Assembly (NCBI GenBank): GCA_947177225.1
Contig: CAMWTS010000014.1
Location: forward strand, 1 to 54,036
DNA: 54,036 bases
Direction of reading: 5' to 3'
Source: an uncultured Alistipes sp.
GTDB lineage: Bacteria > Bacteroidota > Bacteroidia > Bacteroidales > Rikenellaceae
The notes beneath the pieces were generated by a model. It made no database searches and had not been told where the DNA came from. It worked only from the letters and a program-made list of their open reading frames with translations. The position numbers were made by a program, and so were the translations under genes. Below are positions 33,563 through 41,077 of this stretch, piece by piece (the stretch's first letter is position 1; each line of letters starts with the position of its first letter).

Positions 33563-33583
33563 GTGTAAAACAATATGATAGAG

Positions 33584-33856
33584 ATGAAAAGAGTCGTAAT
33601 ATCATTTATGGCGGCCATGACCGTCACGGCCTGCTGCCGCGATAAGGGCGGAATCGTTCTGGACGAATTCGCCGCTGCACAGACATTCGACAATGCCGCT
33701 GAGCTTTGCGAAGAGGTGTTGTGCGCAGGCAGCTACGAGGAATTCCGGGCTGCCCGACAGCGTTTGACCGATTATCGCGAGGCTTACCGCACGCAGCTTG
33801 GGGGCGAGGTCTATACCGATTTTTTGGAAGTCTGCGACGACAGTCTGATATTTTAA
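33584..33856 (+). CDS. Small lipoprotein, first of a four-gene lipoprotein cassette
   Basis: A 90-residue protein. The signal MKRVVISFMAAMTVTACC has an SPII lipobox (VTAC). An ATG nine bases earlier (33575) is possible but would place three residues, one of them acidic, before the basic start. The mature part is helical and acidic, with SYEEFRAARQRLTDYREAYR, then LGGEVYTDFLEVCDD. The YR...GG......F pattern recurs in the next gene (AYRRHIGGAAAERFKAL), which suggests distant paralogy. It starts 21 bases after the methyltransferase stop and 13 before the next lipoprotein. It is not a family I recognise. Confidence 0.78.
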   Translation: MKRVVISFMAAMTVTACCRDKGGIVLDEFAAAQTFDNAAELCEEVLCAGSYEEFRAARQRLTDYREAYRTQLGGEVYTDFLEVCDDSLIF

Positions 33857-33869
33857 CGTTTCTGCCGAT

Positions 33870-34586
33870 ATGAGAATCAAGAGTATAATGCCGTTTATGG
33901 CTGCTATTGCCGTCGTGCTGTTCTCGACGGCCTGCGGCAGCGGAGTGAAGATCACCAAACCATCGATCGATGCGCAGATCATTATCGATCGCAGCGGTGT
34001 GGTGGAGACCGAGGCCGAACTGCGCGATTTGGAGCGTCTGGCCAACGAGTACGAACTTGCCTACCGTCGCCATATAGGCGGTGCGGCTGCCGAGCGGTTC
34101 AAGGCTCTGACGGCCGATGTATTGACCGATGCCGCACGCAACATGCAGGAGTATCAGCAGCAGCAGGAGAACGACCGTGAGTTGTGCGAGTCGATCGACC
34201 GCAAACTCGACCGGCTTGAAGAGGCATGGCGTTTGGAGCTGACTACGCCAGAAGAGGATCGTCGCAAGATGGCCGATATTACAGCTGAGGCGGCCGAAAT
34301 CGAGAGACGGCTCGAAGAGCTCGACGCGGAGCGCAATCGCATAACTGAGGCTCTCGATGCGGTGGGGTATGACGATGACGATGCCGACGAGTTGTTGGAG
34401 CGTTACGGTAACCGGCTCGACGATCTGGATCGTCGTTATGCCGAGACGGAGGCCGCTCTGGCCGAGACGATTAGTCGTGTCGACATCTACCGGTTGGCCT
34501 ATAAATTGCAGCGTGGCGAGTCGTTCATGCCTGTGACGAAGGAGGAGAGTTGCGAAGCCGAACTTTGCGATGAGAACTGTATGTAG
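33870..34586 (+). CDS. Coiled-coil lipoprotein of the same cassette
   Basis: A 238-residue protein. The SPII signal (IKSIMPFMAAIAVVLFSTAC, Cys22) is followed by a long acidic/basic helical region (about 50-220) with strong heptad character (ERRLEELDAERNRITEALDA), so a coiled coil is likely. An AYRRHIGGAAAERF segment parallels the preceding lipoprotein. The C-terminus has CEAELCDENC. It overlaps the next gene by 17 bases. It is probably anchored to the periplasmic face of a membrane. The function is unknown; envelope spacing or scaffolding would fit a coiled-coil lipoprotein, but that is speculation. Confidence 0.82.
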   Translation: MRIKSIMPFMAAIAVVLFSTACGSGVKITKPSIDAQIIIDRSGVVETEAELRDLERLANEYELAYRRHIGGAAAERFKALTADVLTDAARNMQEYQQQQENDRELCESIDRKLDRLEEAWRLELTTPEEDRRKMADITAEAAEIERRLEELDAERNRITEALDAVGYDDDDADELLERYGNRLDDLDRRYAETEAALAETISRVDIYRLAYKLQRGESFMPVTKEESCEAELCDENCM

Positions 34587-34998
34587 ACTTTGGTGCTTTG
34601 CTGCGGCAGCAGCGGTCATCTCGTGCGGTGGAGATCGTGCGAAGAGTGCCGTGGCCGATTCTGCGCCGGATACGATTGCTCCGGCTGAAATGGCGCGACG
34701 TCTGTCCGATGCACACTCGCTGCTTGTTGCCGATTACGACAATCTGTGCCGTGCGCGCCGCGAGGCGTTGGCCGAGATGGACGAGGAGCGTCGTCGTGAG
34801 CGTGTGGCTGCGACCGACTCTCTTGCGGAGGTGCTGGCCGAGCGCGGTCGTGCGCTCGATGCCGAGTGGTGGAGCTGTGCCGCAGAGTATTATGATCGCG
34901 GCGACGGTTCGTTCTCGGAGTTTTGCAGTGCTGCGGCAATCGATTCGGCGTGCGTCGATGTCGATATTCGCCTGATTTACGAATCGTTGAATCATTAA
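34570..34998 (+). CDS. Small lipoprotein of the same cassette
   Basis: A 142-residue protein. The signal MRTVCRLWCFAAAAAVISCGG has an SPII Cys at 19 (VISC). The mature part is a charged helix (CRARREALAEMDEERRRERV) ending with GSFSEFCSAAAIDSACVDVD. The FSEFC segment matches FIEFC in the next gene and FLEVC in the first gene of the cassette. It starts inside the end of the coiled-coil lipoprotein gene (17-base overlap), so translation is coupled. No known family. Confidence 0.8.
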   Translation: MRTVCRLWCFAAAAAVISCGGDRAKSAVADSAPDTIAPAEMARRLSDAHSLLVADYDNLCRARREALAEMDEERRRERVAATDSLAEVLAERGRALDAEWWSCAAEYYDRGDGSFSEFCSAAAIDSACVDVDIRLIYESLNH

Positions 34999-35007
34999 AT
35001 AGAGTTT

Positions 35008-35418
35008 ATGAAACGTATTGTTTGTATCGCGGCCTCTGCCGCCATGATTTTAGCATTGGCAGCATGCGGCGGCAAGAGCGGCAAGACGGGCGAAGCCGAG
35101 CCGCAAGCGACGGGTGCCGAGATGGAGGAGTTTGCTCCGGAGCCTGTCGAGGTGTCGCTGACTACACCTGCCGGGGACGTTGCCGTATTTTTGAGTGAGG
35201 TCGAGGTGATCGATGGTATGATCGAGGAGTGCGAGACCTCGGGCGACGATGTTATGGTGCCCACCATACAGGAGATGGTCGTAGAGCTGGATCGCCGCAT
35301 CGTGGCTTATGCCAAGGCATATTCGGAGCGCAGCGAGGAGGAGTTCATCGAGTTCTGTACGTTGCTCGATGTCGATCCGGATCATATGCGCGAAGGTTTT
35401 GCCGTCTACGGATATTAG
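35008..35418 (+). CDS. Small lipoprotein, last of the cassette
   Basis: A 136-residue protein. The signal MKRIVCIAASAAMILALAACGG has an SPII Cys at 20. The mature protein is very acidic with a helical C-terminal half: IVAYAKAYSERSEEEFIEFC then TLLDVDPDHMREGFAVYGY. The EEF-IEFC element links it to the other three cassette members. It begins nine bases after the previous stop and is followed by a 15-bp terminator at 35451. The function is unknown. Confidence 0.82.
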   Translation: MKRIVCIAASAAMILALAACGGKSGKTGEAEPQATGAEMEEFAPEPVEVSLTTPAGDVAVFLSEVEVIDGMIEECETSGDDVMVPTIQEMVVELDRRIVAYAKAYSERSEEEFIEFCTLLDVDPDHMREGFAVYGY

Positions 35419-35450
35419 TATCTGCGCAAAACAAGCATCTGCGCAAAACG

Positions 35451-35495
35451 ACAAGGATCGGGAACTGCCTGCTGCGGTTCCCGATCCTTGTTTGT
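35451..35495 (+). terminator. Terminator of the lipoprotein cassette
   Basis: A perfect 15-bp stem (ACAAGGATCGGGAAC with its complement ending at 35491), 11-base loop, then a T-rich end. Just upstream, CATCTGCGCAAAAC or TATCTGCGCAAAAC occurs twice (about 35418-35448). Confidence 0.88.
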
Positions 35496-35580
35496 GCATA
35501 TCGCGTCTTCAATCATGCTGCGAATATGGTATGCGTCGGCCGACAGTGCGATTGTGCGAATTATCGTCGAGTGATAGTGC

Positions 35581-35616
35581 AAAAAAAATCGAGACTTTCC
35601 TTTGAAAGCCTCGATT
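35581..35616 (-). terminator. Terminator of rpsT
   Basis: Minus strand: a 13-position stem (AATCGAG-CTTTC arms, one mismatch) with a 4-base loop, then an 8-T run. Confidence 0.88.
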
Positions 35617-35649
35617 GTGTCGTGAAGAACGTTGCTTCTCTTTTATGGA

Positions 35650-35901
35650 TTAGAGAGCGTTCACGTGAAGAGTAAGTGCGCTTTTGAGGTTGGCAGCCTT
35701 GTTCTTGTGGATAATGTTGTGCTTGGCGAGCTTATCCAGCATAGAGCTTACCTTGGGCAGCAGTGCCTCGGCTGCGCTGCGCTCCGTTGTGTTACGCATA
35801 GCCTTCACAGCGTTACGTGCAGTCTTGTGATAGAGACGGTTGTGAGCACGCTTGGTGGCTGTCTGGCGAATTCTCTTCTTCGATGACTTGTGGTTTGCCA
35901 T
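35650..35901 (-). CDS. rpsT: Ribosomal protein S20
   Basis: An 83-residue, highly basic, helical small-subunit protein. The N-terminus MANHKSSKKRIRQTATKRAHN and the HKNKAANLKSALTLHV end are the S20 signatures. It binds 16S rRNA near the 5' domain. Length is typical. The ATG at 35901 is fixed by the family. It is monocistronic with its own terminator. The promoter was not found; the A/T-rich leader (35902-35945) lacks a clear TAnnTTTG. Confidence 0.97.
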   Translation of the reverse strand: MANHKSSKKRIRQTATKRAHNRLYHKTARNAVKAMRNTTERSAAEALLPKVSSMLDKLAKHNIIHKNKAANLKSALTLHVNAL

Positions 35902-36138
35902 AATTCTTAGTTTTTATTTTTTTACTTTTTTGTTCCAATTTTGCGAAGACGTCTCAGGCCTATTTTACAATCTTGTGCCTGCCGGTTCTTCTTGCTGTTT
36001 ATTTGCCGGAAAGAGTATATTGCGCTCTTTCACTGATTTAGGCCGGCCGTAGCCGGTTTCGGATAGGTCTTGCGACCCGCTCCTCGATGCTTTTAAACCG
36101 CACGCACCGCTCCACAGAGTGAAGCGACGCGCCAAGTG

Positions 36139-36210
36139 TAGCCCATAGCAGAGTCGAACTGCTCTTTCAAGAATGAAAATCTTGCGTCCTAACCGATAGA
36201 CGAATGGGCC
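36139..36210 (-). tRNA. tRNA-Glu (anticodon TTC)
   Basis: Minus strand: acceptor GGCCCAT with ATGGGCT (first pair G-T), D region TCGTCTATCGGTTAGGAC, anticodon arm CAAGA-TTTTCAT-TCTTG (anticodon TTC), and T arm AGCAG-TTCGACT-CTGCT. CCA is not encoded. Confidence 0.95.
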
Positions 36211-36253
36211 TTACCGCTATTCTCTGCCATAGATGGCTAAGAGTTTAGCGGTG

Positions 36254-36284
36254 CGAAGATATGAAAAGATTTTTATTTGACAAA
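36254..36284 (-). promoter_or_regulatory. Promoter of tRNA-Glu
   Basis: Minus strand: TTTG (36281-36284), 19 bases, TATCTTCG (36254-36261), one base off TAnnTTTG. Confidence 0.7.
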
Positions 36285-36319
36285 ATGTTTGAGCAAAAAA
36301 ATGTAGAAAATGCCGAATT

Positions 36320-37093
36320 TTACTCCTCCGACGGGTTGTCGACGAGTGTTATGCTCTGTGTGGCGGCATCGAAACGCACATAGCGACTGCTGAACAGCCG
36401 CTCGATACAACCGCTGCGAATCATGTCGGGCGTAGGCATGAAATGCAGTCGGGGAGAGTCGATCAGTGCTATGTTGTCGCAGAGCGAGAGTGCTATGTCG
36501 AGATCGTGCGTCGAGAATATTATGCACTTGTCGTGTTGGTGTGCCAGGCGTTGCAGCAGCGTGCACAATTCGTAACGGTTGGGCATGTCGAGAAATGCCG
36601 TCGGTTCGTCGAGCAGTATGACCGGCGTCGACTGCGCAAGCGCGCGTGCTATCATTACTCGCTGGCACTCGCCGTCCGAGAGCGTCTCGACCATACGGTC
36701 GGCCAGATCGGCTATTCCTACCGTCTCCAAGGCCTGATCGATGATGTGCCGGTCGTTGTCGTCGAGCCTGCCTATCCAGTCGGTGTATGGCGAACGTCCT
36801 ATGGCGACCAGCTCGCGTGCCGACATGTTCTCGGCGTGTATGCGATCGGTATTGACGAAGGCTATGCTGCGAGCCAGAGCCGTGGGCGAGATCTCTTTTA
36901 TGGGATTGCCGCCGATGACTATCTCTCCGCTTTGTATCGTCCCAAGGGCGGCTATTGCACGCAGCAGCGTACTCTTGCCCGTGCCGTTGCGCCCCAGCAG
37001 TGCAGTGATCGTTCCGCGGCGGAAGCGTGCCGATGCTTCGGCGATAAGCTCTCGATGTCCGAATGCAAGCCGTATGTCTCGAAGTTCTATCAT
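36320..37093 (-). CDS. ABC transporter ATPase, FecE/BtuD type
   Basis: A 257-residue protein. Walker A LLGRNGTGKSTLLRAIA (GRNGTGKST), Q-loop region AFVNTD, signature LSDGECQRVMIARAL (LSGGQ variant), Walker B VILLDEPTAFLD and H-loop STHDLD are all present. It energises the adjacent FecCD-type permease. The start ATG 37093 (MIELRDIRLAFG) overlaps the permease stop as ATGA. The branch serves iron-siderophore, haem or B12 uptake. The signature Gly-Gly is replaced by Asp-Gly (LSDGE), as in many FecE/FhuC relatives. Confidence 0.93.
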   Translation of the reverse strand: MIELRDIRLAFGHRELIAEASARFRRGTITALLGRNGTGKSTLLRAIAALGTIQSGEIVIGGNPIKEISPTALARSIAFVNTDRIHAENMSARELVAIGRSPYTDWIGRLDDNDRHIIDQALETVGIADLADRMVETLSDGECQRVMIARALAQSTPVILLDEPTAFLDMPNRYELCTLLQRLAHQHDKCIIFSTHDLDIALSLCDNIALIDSPRLHFMPTPDMIRSGCIERLFSSRYVRFDAATQSITLVDNPSEE

Positions 37094-38115
37094 GAGGCGG
37101 AGTTTCTGTTGCGCATTACTACTATGATTATTATGGGTATGCCGAGCAGCGAGGTTATGGTGTTGACGGGCAGCATAACGCCGCCGCGTGCCACCGCGTC
37201 GCACACGACGCAGCAGAGCAGCATGGCCACTATGCCCCAAAGGATCGATGCCGGCATCAGTATGCGGTGATCCGACGAGCGGAACGTCATGCGCGCCAGA
37301 TGCGGCATGGCCAGTCCGATGAAGCCTATCGGTCCGCAGAAGGCTGTGACGGTGGCGGCGAGCAGGGTTGTGGATATGAATATCAGCGTGCGGGTGCGCC
37401 CTACGTTAAGCCCCATCGTGCGGGCATAACTCTCGCCCAGCAGCAGCATGTTGAGCGGCTTTATCACAGCCACCGACAGTGCCGCTCCTACAACCGTTAT
37501 TGGAACTATCAGCATCAACTCGTCGCGGGTGACATTCGTAAGCGAGCCCATGGTCCACACCACGAACGCTTTGAGAGACTCCTCGGTGCCTGCATATTGC
37601 AGTATGCCTACCACGGCACTGATGGCCGAGCCGAGCATCATGCCGACGATGAGTATGACGTTGATATTTTTTATGCGGCGCGACAGCATCATGACCAGCA
37701 GCAATATGGCTGCCGAACCCAGCCACGCCATGCCCGTGGTGCCTATTGTCGTGAGCGCGGCACTGCCCGACAGACCGATCATAGGTGCGCCGATCGTAAA
37801 TAGTGCAACGCCCAGAGCCGCTCCCGAACTGATTCCCAAAACATAAGGACCTGCCAACGGGTTGCGGAAGAGCGTCTGCATCTGCAATCCGCTCGCCGAC
37901 AGAGCTATGCCGGCCACGATGGCGACAATAACCTTTGGCAGGCGCAGGTCGCGCACTATGACTGCATACTCGTCGCTCGTGGCTCCGCCGGTCAAGGCCG
38001 CCCATACGTCGGCGAGAGGTATGGGGGTAGTGCCGATCAGCAGGTCGCCGACCGATAGTGCTGCCGCCGCCGCGATCAGCACGATGAACAGTATGCGTGT
38101 ACGAAGGCTCTGCAT
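37090..38115 (-). CDS. FecCD/BtuC family ABC transporter permease
   Basis: A 341-residue inner-membrane protein with about 9-10 helices. LRLPKVIVAIVAGIALSASGLQMQTLFRNPLAGPYVLGIS is the FecCD hallmark (split here by the family's TM boundary), followed by GISSGAALGVAL and the coupling segment GFIGLAMPHLARM. It forms a homodimer with the FecE-type ATPase to import an iron chelate, haem or cobalamin. It lies three bases after the binding-protein gene and overlaps the ATPase gene by four bases, a compact three-gene operon. Confidence 0.95.
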   Translation of the reverse strand: MQSLRTRILFIVLIAAAAALSVGDLLIGTTPIPLADVWAALTGGATSDEYAVIVRDLRLPKVIVAIVAGIALSASGLQMQTLFRNPLAGPYVLGISSGAALGVALFTIGAPMIGLSGSAALTTIGTTGMAWLGSAAILLLVMMLSRRIKNINVILIVGMMLGSAISAVVGILQYAGTEESLKAFVVWTMGSLTNVTRDELMLIVPITVVGAALSVAVIKPLNMLLLGESYARTMGLNVGRTRTLIFISTTLLAATVTAFCGPIGFIGLAMPHLARMTFRSSDHRILMPASILWGIVAMLLCCVVCDAVARGGVMLPVNTITSLLGIPIIIIVVMRNRNSAS

Positions 38116-38118
38116 CTC

Positions 38119-39267
38119 CTATTTCAAACGTTGATAATAATACAAGTTGTCATCGTCGCCCGATGCGTGCATTATCTTCACGAGGTCTTGCAGAACGATG
38201 TCAGGCCTGACTATGGCCGACTCCCAGAAGTCGCTGCCTCCCGATGGCGTGCGTCGGCGGTTGTTGTTGTAGATGCGTCCCTCGCGCATGGGGCGCGTGC
38301 CGGCGAACTTGGGCATCAGCGTGCGCAACTCGTCGAGCGAGGTATACATGCCGGTATTGAGCCATATGTCGGCATCGGCGACAAGCATATACGCCTGCTC
38401 CAATCCGATGGCCTTGGAGCCACCGTTGGGATTGTTACCTATATATATATATTCGCCAGCCGCATCTTCGATGAGCTTTACCATATAGCTGTCGTCCGAT
38501 GGCATGTACCACACGTCCTGATATGGGGTGTTGAGCATTATGCGCGGACGCTCCGACACAATGCCCGCCACACTGTCGCGTAGCGCCTCATAACGGCACT
38601 CTATGCCGTCGAACACCTCCACGGCCTGCTCTCTGCGACCTGCGATCTCGGCCACGGCCACCAGCCACTCGGCTTTGCCCAGTGGGGTCTGTTCGGCGTA
38701 ATCGCCTATATAGAGATATGGAATTTTCAACTCTCGCAGCTTGGCTGTGGTCGAGGTGCTCTCGCCTGCTACGCCATACAGCAGCACTATGTCGGGGTGC
38801 AATGTCACTAACCGCTCGAAATCGAGATTCGGATCATAACCTATGTCGGCCACGCTGTCATTCGCGGCCACCTGCGGATTGGATATGTATTGTTTGCCCG
38901 ATACTCCGACGATCGTATTCGTGCAATCCGTCGCATCGAGCATCGCCACATGGCTCGACGACATGCAGACTATGCGTTCGGCAGCCGATGTAATGGTTTG
39001 TCCCGCGTAATCGGCTGGCGGCTGCATGCCGTCGCACAGAATCATCAAGGTCTGTTCGGGCATATCGCCCTCGCCCTGCCACGGTTTTGTGACGCGAATG
39101 AGTGAATTTCCATGCTCGTCGCCCGCGATTTCAAAGCCGTCGGCGTGGCGGGGAGAGTAAAGTGCAACAGAAAAATCTTCTGTCGATACTGTGTCTCTGT
39201 TGCTGCAACCTATTGAAAACAATAGTGTTAATAGCACTGCAAGGGTATGTGTTGCGTTTCTCATCAC
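38119..39267 (-). CDS. Periplasmic metal-chelate/B12-type substrate-binding lipoprotein
   Basis: A 382-residue lipoprotein. The signal MMRNATHTLAVLLTLLFSIGC has an SPII Cys21. After a roughly 75-residue N-terminal extension, the class III (BtuF/FhuD-like) fold begins near ERIVCMSSSHVAMLDAT, with DIGYDPNLDFERLVTLHPDIVLLYG and PYLYIGDYAEQTPLGKAEWL. It is longer than BtuF or FhuD because of the N-terminal extension. It captures the substrate for the permease and ATPase that follow. No cobalamin riboswitch or Fur-like site is visible upstream, so the ligand (ferric siderophore, haem or corrinoid) stays open. A TAATTTTG -7-like element lies right before the start (39270-39277, minus strand). Confidence 0.92.
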   Translation of the reverse strand: MMRNATHTLAVLLTLLFSIGCSNRDTVSTEDFSVALYSPRHADGFEIAGDEHGNSLIRVTKPWQGEGDMPEQTLMILCDGMQPPADYAGQTITSAAERIVCMSSSHVAMLDATDCTNTIVGVSGKQYISNPQVAANDSVADIGYDPNLDFERLVTLHPDIVLLYGVAGESTSTTAKLRELKIPYLYIGDYAEQTPLGKAEWLVAVAEIAGRREQAVEVFDGIECRYEALRDSVAGIVSERPRIMLNTPYQDVWYMPSDDSYMVKLIEDAAGEYIYIGNNPNGGSKAIGLEQAYMLVADADIWLNTGMYTSLDELRTLMPKFAGTRPMREGRIYNNNRRRTPSGGSDFWESAIVRPDIVLQDLVKIMHASGDDDNLYYYQRLK

Positions 39268-39320
39268 AACAAAATTACAAAAAAAGTTAACTAAACCGTA
39301 TCAGTTTCGTATATTTTTAT

Positions 39321-39328
39321 TATCTTTG
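39321..39328 (+). promoter_or_regulatory. -7 element of the tRNA-Pro promoter
   Basis: TATCTTTG, full TAnnTTTG match, 15 bases before the tRNA. No clear -33 TTTG. Confidence 0.65.
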
Positions 39329-39343
39329 CATCGCAAAAAAGCT

Positions 39344-39421
39344 CGGGATGTAGCTCAGCCCGGTTAGAGTACACGTCTGGGGGGCGTGTTGTCGCAAGTT
39401 CGAATCTTGTCATCCCGACCA
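39344..39421 (+). tRNA. tRNA-Pro (anticodon GGG)
   Basis: Acceptor CGGGATG with CATCCCG; anticodon arm CACGT-CTGGGGG-GCGTG (anticodon GGG); T arm GCAAG-TTCGAAT-CTTGT. Discriminator A followed by CCA in the DNA (39419-39421). Confidence 0.95.
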
Positions 39422-39430
39422 ATTCTGAGC

Positions 39431-39466
39431 AGACGACGGAACATATGTTTCGTCGTCTTTTTTTTT
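39431..39466 (+). terminator. Terminator of tRNA-Pro
   Basis: Arms AGACGACG and CGTCGTCT with an inner AACATATGTT palindrome, then a run of nine T. Confidence 0.9.
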
Positions 39467-39961
39467 GTTTTGTCCGATTGCAGCAAAGAGCGTGTGCACA
39501 TATTTTTTTCACTGGCTCGATATGACAATGCGTGACTCGTCGTGCTGAACGCATCGGCACCAATAGAAAGAATCTGAGGAAAATAATACCGCTGCGTGTA
39601 GCGAAAAAGAGTTTTGACACAGAAAATCGTTCTCCGCATATCTCCCGCTTGTGCCCGAAATGACAAGGCGGTGGAGAGCGTCCGCTAAGAACAGCGCACC
39701 GTTTTCATGGAAAACGCACAATTGTCGCAACCGCTCTTTTTTATCGAGGTCGGTTGTTCGAGATGCAGACTGCGTCGTGACGGACAAACGTTCAATTTCT
39801 TGCACCTTTTCTCGCCTCGGCATAGCCCGAACAAGTTCGGCTCTGCCCTCGGCTTATCGAAAAGGTTGGGTTCTGTGCTGCCTGTTCCGGCAAACAGGCG
39901 TGCGGGTGAAGACGACGATGTTTCTCGAAAAGAACCGCAGTCCTCTGCCGCCGACCGGTGT
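39467..39961. other. Gene-free interval with degenerate dispersed repeats
   Basis: No convincing gene on either strand. It holds weak copies of the GTCAT-type repeat seen at 115-556 (ATATGACAATGCGTGACTC near 39529, GCCCGAAATGACAAGG near 39653), the second hairpin repeat (39819-39847), and a small hairpin GCCTGTT/AACAGGC (about 39889-39908). Confidence 0.55.
39819..39847. repeat. Dispersed hairpin repeat, copy 2
   Basis: GGCATAGCCCGAAC, AA, GTTCGGCTCTGCC: a 13-position stem with one bulge and one mismatch, framed by GCCTC and CTCGGCTTATCG. Same frame and ACAAGT centre as 29741-29769, with different but still complementary stem bases. No promoter or gene follows directly here. Confidence 0.6.
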
Positions 39962-40873
39962 TTACAGATTGTTCAACGCCTCGGTGGCACCGAGTACGCT
40001 GTCGTAATAGCGCTTGGAGATGGGAATGCGTCCGATGGAATCGTCGTTTAGTGTGACGTAATGCGCCTTGTGCTCCTCGCCGATGAACTCTATCTTGCGC
40101 ACATTTATTATATAGGAGCGATGGCAGCGGATCATACCCGTACCGGCAAGGCTCTCCTCGATGGTCGAGGTGCGGCAGCGAAGCATGTAGACAGAGAATT
40201 TGTCGTTGTGCTTATAATGTATCTTGACATAGTTGTCCTGCGATTCGAGATAGTAGAGCGAGTCGACGTTGATCGTCAGCCGCAGAGTGCCGTTGTTGTC
40301 GTAGAGGTTGACCATCTGAGGCAGCTGTGTGGTGCCCGATGCTGCCACTGCCGGCGTTTCCGATGAGAGTTTGTCGAGCTCTTCGCGAATGCGGTCGCGT
40401 TCATATATGGCTGCGTCGAGCTCCTCGCGCTTGGAGCGATAGGCGACATATAACGTGATGAACGAGTAGGGGATTGCCGTAATCATCGTGACGAAGAACA
40501 GCACGCGCAAGGCGATTGCCGGTATGGACGACGAGGTTATGCCGGGCAGCAGTTCGAATGTCAGCACCGTATAGCCTATCGAAATCACCATGTTTTCGCT
40601 CAACAGCCATGCGATATAGCGTGCTGCGGTGAACCTTATTCGGTTGCGCAGCAAATATATGATGACCTTGCTCACCGACAGCACTCCCGTGGCGGCCAAC
40701 AGGAATACGACCGATATGCCCAGCGTACTCATATCTTCCACTCTGAACCACATTGCCACTGAAAACGGAGTGTATATCAGCAGGAACAGTGCCGAGAACG
40801 ATATGACGAATACTACCGACATTATCAGGTATTTCCGTCCGGTCAAAAATTGCGGTATTTCACTACCTCGCAT
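39962..40873 (-). CDS. Membrane-anchored LytTR transcriptional regulator
   Basis: A 303-residue protein. Four predicted membrane helices occupy about 14-36, 48-70, 90-110 and 117-145, then a charged linker helix (SKREELDAAIYERDRIREEL). The C-terminal LytTR DNA-binding domain (about 185-296) shows LYYLESQDNYVKIHY, LRCRTSTIEESL, RCHRSYIINVRKI and IPISKRYYDSV. It has no response-regulator receiver, so it must sense through its membrane part or another input. Membrane LytTR proteins of this layout are found singly in Bacteroidota, with mostly unknown targets. Divergent from fabH across a 204-base gap; whether it controls the fab operon is untested. Confidence 0.92.
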   Translation of the reverse strand: MRGSEIPQFLTGRKYLIMSVVFVISFSALFLLIYTPFSVAMWFRVEDMSTLGISVVFLLAATGVLSVSKVIIYLLRNRIRFTAARYIAWLLSENMVISIGYTVLTFELLPGITSSSIPAIALRVLFFVTMITAIPYSFITLYVAYRSKREELDAAIYERDRIREELDKLSSETPAVAASGTTQLPQMVNLYDNNGTLRLTINVDSLYYLESQDNYVKIHYKHNDKFSVYMLRCRTSTIEESLAGTGMIRCHRSYIINVRKIEFIGEEHKAHYVTLNDDSIGRIPISKRYYDSVLGATEALNNL

Positions 40874-40900
40874 TGGCTTTCAATATTCGGTTTCGCGGTG

Positions 40901-40932
40901 CGAATATACGAAAATGTCGAAAAAACGTCAAA
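40901..40932 (-). promoter_or_regulatory. Promoter of the LytTR gene
   Basis: Minus strand: TTTG (40929-40932), 20 bases, TATATTCG (40901-40908), one base off consensus; 27 bases before the start codon. Confidence 0.65.
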
Positions 40933-41012
40933 CTATTTACCATAAATATGGAAATTTCGTCCCTAAATAAGGCATTTCACCACATTTAGGCGGCTATATG
41001 GATTATAAAAGA

Positions 41013-41020
41013 TACATTTG
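41013..41020 (+). promoter_or_regulatory. -7 element of the fabHFZG operon
   Basis: TACATTTG, a full TAnnTTTG match, 57 bases before the fabH ATG. The -33 element is not clear. Confidence 0.6.
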
Positions 41021-41077
41021 CGCCTGTTCGAATATTGTTTATTGAGAAATTTTTGTTAAATTAAATTAGGTATAATA

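Noticed and set aside
35418..35448. Two copies of CATCTGCGCAAAAC or TATCTGCGCAAAAC
   Set aside because: A single short tandem duplication before a terminator, with no further structure; probably replication slippage.
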